Origin: JAICMB01 sp035295125
Lineage (GTDB): Bacteria; Acidobacteriota; Terriglobia; Bryobacterales; Bryobacteraceae
Assembly: GCA_035295125.1 (NCBI GenBank)
Contig: DATGJP010000068.1
Span: 62,001-126,000 of the forward strand
Direction: 5' to 3'
Length of the DNA stretch: 64,000 nt
In this document: in pieces, positions 59,801 through 64,000 of the stretch
Numbering within the stretch: position 1 is the first letter of the stretch
Layout of the letters: each line of letters begins with the position of its first letter
Notes under the pieces: generated by a model
The model's database searches: none
What the model was told of the DNA's origin: nothing
The model's input: only the letters and a program-made list of their open reading frames with translations
Position numbers and translations under genes: made by a program

Positions 59801-60101
59801 CAACCTGAACAAGCACCGAGCTCGCCGTGACCTTTTTGAAGCCGTTCGCCTCCGCGACCAGCGAGTACGTGGCTGGAGGCAGTTGCAGGAATTGGAATTC
59901 ACCCTCGGAATTGGTGGTCGCCGTGACCTGGGCGTTCGTGGCGGTGCTGGTTAATGTAAGCTTTACCCCGGGAACAATGGCTCCAGTCGAATCCTTGACC
60001 GTGCCCGCAATGCTCCCTACTGGTGAGCCGAAAACTGAAAGCGTACTCAAAAACCCTAGCAATAGAACGCCAACCAGGGTTCCAATGGTGTTGCTTTTCA
60101 T
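56808..60101 (-). CDS. Oar-like TonB-dependent receptor with N-terminal carboxypeptidase-regulatory domain
   Basis: A 1097-residue outer-membrane protein. A signal peptide (KSNTIGTLVGVLLLGFLSTL) is followed by a CarboxypepD_reg domain (~30-115: GSIAGTVKDSTGAIVPGVKL, LPPATYSLVAEANGFKK). The plug domain holds MPLNGRQALDLALITPGVV and AGARSQSNIYLLDGVSNMD, and the rest is a 22-strand-type barrel ending in aromatic LEF (MALRLEF), as needed for BAM insertion. Acidobacteria carry many such receptors, presumed to import oligosaccharides, peptides or other large nutrients. No TonB box substrate partner (SusD) is next to it. A TTGACT-N17-TAATCT promoter precedes it. Confidence 0.92.
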   Translation of the reverse strand: MKSNTIGTLVGVLLLGFLSTLSVFGSPVGSIAGTVKDSTGAIVPGVKLTLTSTATNAQVTATTNSEGEFQFLQLPPATYSLVAEANGFKKVTASSVLVQVEQITHLELTLEVGSLAESVQVEAVAPLLENDKSTLSSVVDSRNIDAMPLNGRQALDLALITPGVVPTATGTQVFSFNVAGARSQSNIYLLDGVSNMDTQVNSNLNNFRITDAVQEFAIQTSVSTAEFGRGTGGQVTEVTKSGSNSLHGSLFEYLRNSDFDATDFFTNKASGTKNPLHRNQFGGTLGGPIIKNKTFIFGSFEEFRQVAPTVSLTRVPTAAERAQVTDPISQQLLKFWPTPNTSVGANNFIANVGSTQFDYTGLIRVDHKFSDKDNLMGRFIDTQAATFTPGKLPSEGGNGNTPVSRNGVLTETHVFSPSLLNEFRLGYSRNQTFITVQDIGLNAASVFQINGQPLAGVVDGSKNIQDSGLPTVSVSGGFSPLGSTTNLPQGRITNTTELFDNMSWIAPFGASKHSIRFGFHIRREQARRYLDSVERGSFSFLSWADFAAGQVNSSQFKTGSTLAYWDRLPWDLYWQDQYKVKDNLTINYGIRYEYPSAIYQNRKDAVNFLPGVGPVLLGTNQLVVIDPTKVGPSAITLTQAPFTLSDSGVKSDKNNFAPVIGLAYTPRFAKKIFGNDDTVIRLGFRVGYDDIFNNIPANLGLNAPYNLQTTQTAGVTQTSKFPWAIGFNQNVPLVKFDASGKPLIGLVGFSAEDPNIRSAYLYQYNFGIQRRMGTKTSFEIDYQGSAGHKLGLFVDQNQPSVIVNNPALRGNQAPNVQVYPYPTFGAIGTGKDIGNSIYNGMVATLKYQSTHGYFLQASYTLSKSIDDASAFFGSSGEAGGVDDRNHINLERGPSSFDTRQRAVVVYNIDLPVGPGHRLFGWRNTFNRQLLGGWQIAGITSAQTGQPFTMVDTAADFSGFNQTGADRLDVLGTGPLQTNYSNPDRAFDTSYFSLVPPTGRVGTSGRNQYYGPGLVNYDFTAVKSFIFREDGRARLQFRADFFNLFNHTNFANPVHDRSSASFGQITATVGSATATSVGTTAGYSGGPRQIQMALRLEF

Positions 60102-60206
60102 TTACTTACCCCTTCCGGACTGTTTGATAAGGCCGGGACCCGTAGCGATAACTAGTAAGGCGGGATACTAAAACTGCGTATCGCCCACTACCAATAGATG
60201 GTTTCG

Positions 60207-60235
60207 AGATTAACCTAGTGGTAGAGACGAGTCAA
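60207..60235 (-). promoter_or_regulatory. putative sigma70 promoter of the TonB-dependent receptor
   Basis: On the minus strand TTGACT (60235-60230) and TAATCT (60212-60207) are 17 bp apart. The start of transcription would leave a leader of about 100 bases before the ATG at 60101. Confidence 0.5.
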
Positions 60236-60300
60236 GCAGATTCTGGATAGGGAAGGTCCAAAAACAAAGGAGTTACGGGAAGGTAAGAATGACGACTCTG

Positions 60301-60323
60301 CAGGGCAAGTTTACCTTGCCCTG
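60301..60323 (-). terminator. hairpin after the small hypothetical gene
   Basis: CAGGGCAAG (60301-60309) and CTTGCCCTG (60315-60323) form a perfect 9-bp stem with a 5-base loop, starting 5 bases past the stop of the minus-strand gene at 60328. No U-tract follows, so termination efficiency is uncertain. Confidence 0.5.
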
Positions 60324-60327
60324 TGCA

Positions 60328-60726
60328 TTACGTCTCGCGGTTTACGATCGGCCTCAGAGGCCCATCTACCACGTGTACCTGACCGGAATGACGCATCGCC
60401 CAGTCTTCAATCAGTCTGCGGCTTTCCGTCTCCCAGTGCTCCAAATCGAAAGGCTCACCCGCTTTTCGAGCCAGCTCGGCCCAGTCGGGCTCCCCGTGAC
60501 GTTGAATAACTCGCCCCGCTTCGCCCGGCCCGGCCCAATTGGCTACCCAGGTTGCCAGCAGAAAACTGTACAATGTGGCTAAACCATGTACCTGCACCAT
60601 GTTGCAGCGGAGCGCAAGTGCTACTTCGGCTATCGTTTGAACGTTGGCGGGTCTCCGAAGAGCATTCATCAAATCGATAACCCCTTCAAAATACGCCTGA
60701 TCAGGGGCGTTCTCGTCTTCGTTCAT
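60328..60726 (-). CDS. small hypothetical protein
   Basis: A 132-residue soluble, acidic, helix-rich protein (MNEDENAPDQAYFEGVIDLM; YSFLLATWVANWAGPGEAGR; EPFDLEHWETESRRLIEDWA). I recognise no family. GGGGGGAG lies directly before the ATG, and a hairpin follows the stop, so it behaves as a single-gene unit. Coding is supported by protein-like composition and these signals rather than by homology. Confidence 0.55.
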   Translation of the reverse strand: MNEDENAPDQAYFEGVIDLMNALRRPANVQTIAEVALALRCNMVQVHGLATLYSFLLATWVANWAGPGEAGRVIQRHGEPDWAELARKAGEPFDLEHWETESRRLIEDWAMRHSGQVHVVDGPLRPIVNRET

Positions 60727-60944
60727 ACTCCCCCCACATCTATAGAGTGGGCCTATGCCCTAGCTTGTTACTGCATTTCTAATGCCAAGTGGTAGAACCC
60801 TAACAGTTTTGGGACTAGACACACCCCTTTGTGAGTCCTATTGCCACACACTCTGGGAGCTGAATGACACAACCGCGTACCAAATGAAATCAGGTTCTCA
60901 ATTCCCGGCAAACCTGCATCAAAATCTACTATTATTCGACGCGG

Positions 60945-61346
60945 TTATTTCCTCAGACGGGCTGCCGCTTCGGCCTTGCGGATGGCTTTCTCCCGCAATT
61001 CATAAGCGTGGATAGCTTTCCTGGCTGCCTCCCGAGCAAGGCCTGCACTCAGGCGCCGCTCGGCTTCGTCGAACATTTCCTCAGCGGCGATTCGGGCCTG
61101 CCGGGCCTCCTCGTCGGCTTTCTTCACGCGTGTCGCCACGGAATCGCTGCCGGCTGCTTTGTACGCGGCTTTAAGCTCCTTTGACCACCCTGCCTTGACC
61201 TTCTTTTCCAGTTCATCCAGCGCCGCTGTTCCCTTATCCGCCGTCTGACGCACCCTGCTCTTCTCTAACAGCCAACGCCAGATTGACCAGTCCTGCGCCT
61301 CGCTCATGAGCGCTTTGGCATCCTCAACCTCCGCCAGTTTTCGCAT
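60945..61346 (-). CDS. helical hypothetical protein
   Basis: A 133-residue protein, almost entirely predicted helix with many Ala, Lys, Glu and Arg. It begins MRKLAEVEDAKALMSEAQDW, followed by SIWRWLLEKSRVRQTADKGT and a long charged Ala-rich stretch ending AIRKAEAAARLRK. It may form a coiled coil. No known family is recognised. An earlier in-frame start at 61400 gives an 18-residue extension; ATG 61346 is preferred. It is divergent from the glycosyltransferase gene. Confidence 0.6.
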   Translation of the reverse strand: MRKLAEVEDAKALMSEAQDWSIWRWLLEKSRVRQTADKGTAALDELEKKVKAGWSKELKAAYKAAGSDSVATRVKKADEEARQARIAAEEMFDEAERRLSAGLAREAARKAIHAYELREKAIRKAEAAARLRK

Positions 61347-61452
61347 GGAAGCGCCTACAAGATAATTTAGTACATTCACTTTAAAAATTCGCGCACGCAT
61401 GCCCGCAAGCGGTCAGTGGGCAGCTTTCAGCCCGGGTGGACGCCGTAAGGGC

Positions 61453-61472
61453 GCGTTCAGGAACCTGAACGC
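61453..61472. promoter_or_regulatory. perfect 9-bp inverted repeat in a divergent promoter region
   Basis: GCGTTCAGG-AA-CCTGAACGC lies between the divergent helical hypothetical protein (start 61346) and the glycosyltransferase (start 61560). The two-base centre makes it a better DNA-binding dyad than a hairpin. The regulator is unknown. Confidence 0.45.
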
Positions 61473-61559
61473 CTAGCGGGCGCATTTTGCGAACAACTAG
61501 CTGAGCGGTATCTCCAATACGCTTCCGCAATTTTGAAACGATGTACTCTAGGAATCTCC

Positions 61560-62720
61560 GTGAACCCACACCTGCTTTTCTTAACCGAGCGATACCCGCC
61601 CGACATGGGTGGAGTCGCGACTAGTGCCGGCCGCATTTCGCGTGCCCTCGCAGCATTCGGAGCGGACGTCGACGTGGTCGTCTGGACCCGCAACCTGCCG
61701 CCAGGATCGGTTCTGAAGGAGGACGGCAACCCCTCGGTTTACCGAATCGGCAGGTTCCGTGAGTGGGACACCACCATGCCACATACGATAAACCTGGTCG
61801 ACTGGCTCGCCACCATTCACCCTTACGACCGTATTTGGGGACACTACCTCGCGCCGGCGGGATTTCTGGCCACATGGATCGGTCGATTGAAGAACATCCC
61901 GTCGACCGTGAGTATTCGGGGTAACGACCTGGATCGCGATGCCTTCCCACCGGGCGATTTTGCACGTCTCCTCTGGACGCTCCAGAATGCCTCTTCGATA
62001 ACGGCAGTCACGATCGACTTAGCGCGGAAAGTGACTGCGGCAAGCAACCGCCAGGATGTCATCCATATGCCAAATGCGGTCGATCACGAAGTCTTCCGGC
62101 CGCTGGACACCCCGCCTGGCGAACTGCGACACAAGTTCGGCATCCAGCCCGAAGAGGCGGTTCTCGGGTTTGCCGGTGAATTACGGGAAAAGAAGGGGCA
62201 AAAATACCTGCTCGAAGCGTTGGGGGTGGTACGGTCAGCCCGTCCGGCATGCCTGCTCATCATCGGTGAGGTGAGGCCGTCGGAAATGCCACGCCTGCTG
62301 GAATCGCTCGGTCCGGGCACATTTGCCGAAAATCGCGTGGTGGTGACCGGTCAGCTCGCTACTCCAGCGGAGGTCAACCAGCACCTCCAGCTCTGCGACG
62401 TCTTCTTGCAGCCGTCCCTGTGGGACGGAATGCCCAACGCGCTGCTGGAGGCTATGGCTGCCGGCTGTGGTTGCATTGCCAGCGATGCTGGCGGGATCCC
62501 CGAGATCATCACGCCCGGGGTGGACGGGATTATTCTGCCGCGCTGGCAGCTTCACCGCCTGGGCGAGGCCGTCGTAGAGTGGCTTGACGCTTCGCCTGAG
62601 CATCGCGGAAGAATCCGCCATGCCGCGCGTCAGCGTATCGTTTCCAGCTTTACCTCTGAACAGGAGCAAACGCGCCTGAAAGAATTGCTTTACTCAGACG
62701 ATGTTCCAGTCTATTCTTAG
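61560..62720 (+). CDS. GT4 family glycosyltransferase
   Basis: A 386-residue GT-B enzyme. N-terminal domain: LLFLTERYPPDMGGVATSAG with the glycine-rich acceptor loop. Donor domain: LGFAGELREKKGQKYLLEAL, LQPSLWDGMPNALLEAMAAG and GGIPEIITPGVDGIILP. GTG at 61560 is chosen because the protein-like sequence begins there; TTG at 61533 would add nine residues. It is followed after 5 bases by a ribosome binding site and a DUF2235 hydrolase gene, so the two are in one operon. Sugar donor and acceptor are not readable. Confidence 0.88.
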   Translation: MNPHLLFLTERYPPDMGGVATSAGRISRALAAFGADVDVVVWTRNLPPGSVLKEDGNPSVYRIGRFREWDTTMPHTINLVDWLATIHPYDRIWGHYLAPAGFLATWIGRLKNIPSTVSIRGNDLDRDAFPPGDFARLLWTLQNASSITAVTIDLARKVTAASNRQDVIHMPNAVDHEVFRPLDTPPGELRHKFGIQPEEAVLGFAGELREKKGQKYLLEALGVVRSARPACLLIIGEVRPSEMPRLLESLGPGTFAENRVVVTGQLATPAEVNQHLQLCDVFLQPSLWDGMPNALLEAMAAGCGCIASDAGGIPEIITPGVDGIILPRWQLHRLGEAVVEWLDASPEHRGRIRHAARQRIVSSFTSEQEQTRLKELLYSDDVPVYS

Positions 62721-62737
62721 GCCCTGGAGGAACATTT

Positions 62738-63795
62738 GTGAGTAAACGGATTGCTTTTTGGCCGACGGAACATGGGATAGTTCCACTAGCCACACCAATG
62801 TTTACAAGATCTACAAGGCCATCACCCGGAATGGTGAACAAATCCCGCTGTATGACGATGGTGTCGGGGCAGACACAAACCCGATCGAGCATTTGGTCGG
62901 AGGCGCTTTTGGGGCGGGCCTCTGGGGCAAAATAAAAGACGGTTATAAGCAGATCTCGCATGTATACGAATCGGGGGATTCGGTATACCTGGTCGGATTC
63001 AGCCGCGGCGCTTACACGGCGCGAAGCCTGGCCGGAATGATCGCCGCCTGCGGACTTCCCACCAAAGACTTCACGGATGATATGGTCGAAACCGTGTTCT
63101 CTGCCTATCGCGACAAAGATAACCGTCAGAAGTATCTCGACAAACTGAAGGACTGCAACCTGGAGCAGGCCACCATCCAGATGGTTGGAGTATGGGACAC
63201 GGTCGGGTCTCTCGGAATCCCGGCAGCAATCGGCGGAATCGATCCGCTCGCCTTCGGTTTCCTCGATACGAGCTTGCACCCGGATGTCCGGCACGCCTAC
63301 CATGCATTGGCGATCGATGAAAAGCGCGCCCAATTCCCGGCAACGCTGTGGAAGGGAGATCCGGCTCCGGGCCAGGTTCTGGAGCAGGTCTGGTTTTGCG
63401 GCGCGCATAGCGATGTGGGCGGCGGCGAGCCCATAGCCCAACCCGGCGCCACCGCACTTTCGGACATCACGCTCGCCTGGATGATCACTAAAGCAATGGC
63501 GTGCGGGGTGACGTTCGACGCCACGGCTCTGAAGCAGTACACGATACCGCTCGACCCCGCCCTCGCAATGGACACTCTTCACTCTTCGTGGACCGTGATT
63601 AATGGATTTCCGCGCGTCCGCCCCATCGCTGCAAACTCCACAGTTGCGAACAGCGTTGCGATCCGCTGCCAGCATGACAACGCTTACCACCCGTCGAACC
63701 TCGCGTTCGAGAACGGGCTTCTCGCGTCAACCTATGGCTCCGACGGAGTGGTTAGCTTGCCGGAGTTGGCGAAGGCCGCCGGGCAAGGGGATTGA
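62738..63795 (+). pseudogene. DUF2235 alpha/beta hydrolase gene with a one-base frame break near its start
   Basis: GGAGG (62726-62730) lies 7 bases before GTG 62738, which opens SKRIAF, the usual beta-1 strand of DUF2235 proteins. The frame then leaves the family, while ADGTWDSSTSHTNVYKIYKA continues in the +1-shifted frame from 62758 to 63795. One extra T in the T5 run at 62755-62759 would join them as SKRIAFLADGTWDSS. The remaining domain looks intact: the nucleophile elbow GFSRGAYTARSL at ~62994-63030, VWDTVGSLG, and CGAHSDVGGG. DUF2235 includes phospholipase effectors (Tle1-like). Otherwise TTG 62758 would have to start the protein without a ribosome binding site. Confidence 0.75.
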
Positions 63796-63890
63796 AGCGC
63801 TCGGCACTCTAACTGGGGCCGGCATGCACACGCGAAACCGCCTCTGCCACCTGTTTCATTCACTCTCGTTTGACCTGCCGTTCATGGCGA

Positions 63891-63909
63891 CAGGCGAAAT
63901 GCCTGCTCC
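63891..63909. repeat. REP-like palindrome
   Basis: CAGGC-GAAAT-GCCTG followed by CTCC; on the minus strand it reads GGAGCAGGC-ATTTC-GCCTG, the same design as the unit at 2937-2957 (GGGGCAGGCGGTTTCGCCTG). It lies about 95 bases after the DUF2235 gene. Confidence 0.4.
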
Positions 63910-63933
63910 AACCTGACGGAATGACATGGCCGC

Positions 63934-64000
63934 TTACGGCAACAACACCAGTGGGGCCCGCGAAAACGCAAACTTCCGCGCCTGTTCATCGATCACGTTG
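63934..64000 (-). CDS. possible 3' end of a gene continuing past the window
   Basis: On the minus strand the frame is open from the window edge to a TAA at 63934-63936, reading NVIDEQARKFAFSRAPLVLLP. The composition is protein-like, and the position next to a REP-like unit fits a convergent gene end. It is too short to assign. A plus-strand frame from ATG 63926 is the competing reading. Confidence 0.3.
   Translation of the reverse strand, partial: NVIDEQARKFAFSRAPLVLLP

Noticed and set aside
62738..63795. Type VI secretion context for the DUF2235 protein
   Set aside because: No VgrG, PAAR, immunity or T6SS structural gene is next to it; a glycosyltransferase is the only partner, so an effector role is not claimed.
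1..64000. CRISPR array or cas genes
   Set aside because: No regularly spaced direct repeats and no Cas proteins were seen on either strand.
63926..64000. Plus-strand frame from ATG 63926 to the window edge
   Set aside because: No ribosome binding site, and the opposite strand gives a more protein-like sequence with a stop placed as expected for a convergent gene; too short to decide.

Overview
The window looks like a chromosome segment of an Acidobacteriota member of the Solibacteraceae/Bryobacterales type. The basis is family content: a TIGR03435 soil-associated protein, a C-terminal TIGR03437 'Solibacter' domain, an ADOP-type duplicated orphan permease, a CadC-like winged helix/TolB/TPR regulator, an Oar-like TonB-dependent receptor with an N-terminal carboxypeptidase-regulatory domain, and a PadR/HAAS locus. 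The sequence is GC-rich. Genes are often linked by start/stop overlaps (ATGA, GTGA, TTGA), and TTG/GTG starts are frequent (ruvB, folK, one RND pump, PHP protein).

Layout. 1-434: end of a TRAP transporter large permease. 871-2336 (-): TetR regulator coupled to a secreted protein, with two dyads at the tetR start. 2420-5182: mscL (+) facing a (-) operon mdh / SET-domain protein / zinc-ribbon coiled coil, with REP-like palindromes between the convergent 3' ends. 5237-8216 (+): MaoC hydratase, AMACR-like CoA transferase and acyl-CoA synthetase, an acyl-CoA operon. 8335-10610: glmS-yjbQ. 10709-14021 (-): hypothetical protein, PHP phosphoesterase and GT4 mannosyltransferase-like enzyme, all coupled by overlaps. 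14045-16612: small membrane protein, a conserved hypothetical, and an APC permease. 16648-21998 (+): a PadR regulator with a strong dyad-rich promoter, two tandem HAAS membrane proteins, acyltransferase 3, and an ABC-2 exporter. 22067-26624 (-): secreted TIGR03437 protein, CadC-like regulator, RsmE. 26677-31930 (+): VapB/VapC-type pair, ruvA, ruvB, folK, ADOP permease.

31938-35423 is an accessory patch: a broken small secreted protein, tRNA-Leu(UAA), the C-terminal stub of a degraded tyrosine recombinase, a lone response regulator, a TIGR03435 protein and an intact tyrosine recombinase. 35477-43675: an OlsF-like two-domain acyltransferase (probable ornithine lipid synthesis), two paralogous secreted proteins sharing an unrecognised domain, an S55 (SpoIVB-type) peptidase and a beta-propeller protein. 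44009-48176 (+): a pectin/galacturonate operon (uronate isomerase, tagaturonate-epimerase-like enzyme, Tat-exported GH28) with a perfect dyad over the first ribosome binding site. 48130-56646 (-): an MdtABC-like efflux operon (membrane fusion protein and two RND pumps) ending in a LysR gene. 56808-60101 (-): TonB-dependent receptor with a terminator. 60328-63795: two small hypotheticals, a GT4 glycosyltransferase, and a DUF2235 hydrolase whose frame is broken by one base in a T tract just after a well-placed start.

I found no CRISPR array, complete prophage or clear biosynthetic cluster. The best candidates for undescribed biology are the mannosyltransferase/PHP/hypothetical operon, the paired secreted proteins with a shared unknown domain next to an OlsF-like enzyme, the PadR-HAAS-HAAS-acyltransferase-ABC operon, and the SET-domain gene in the mdh operon.
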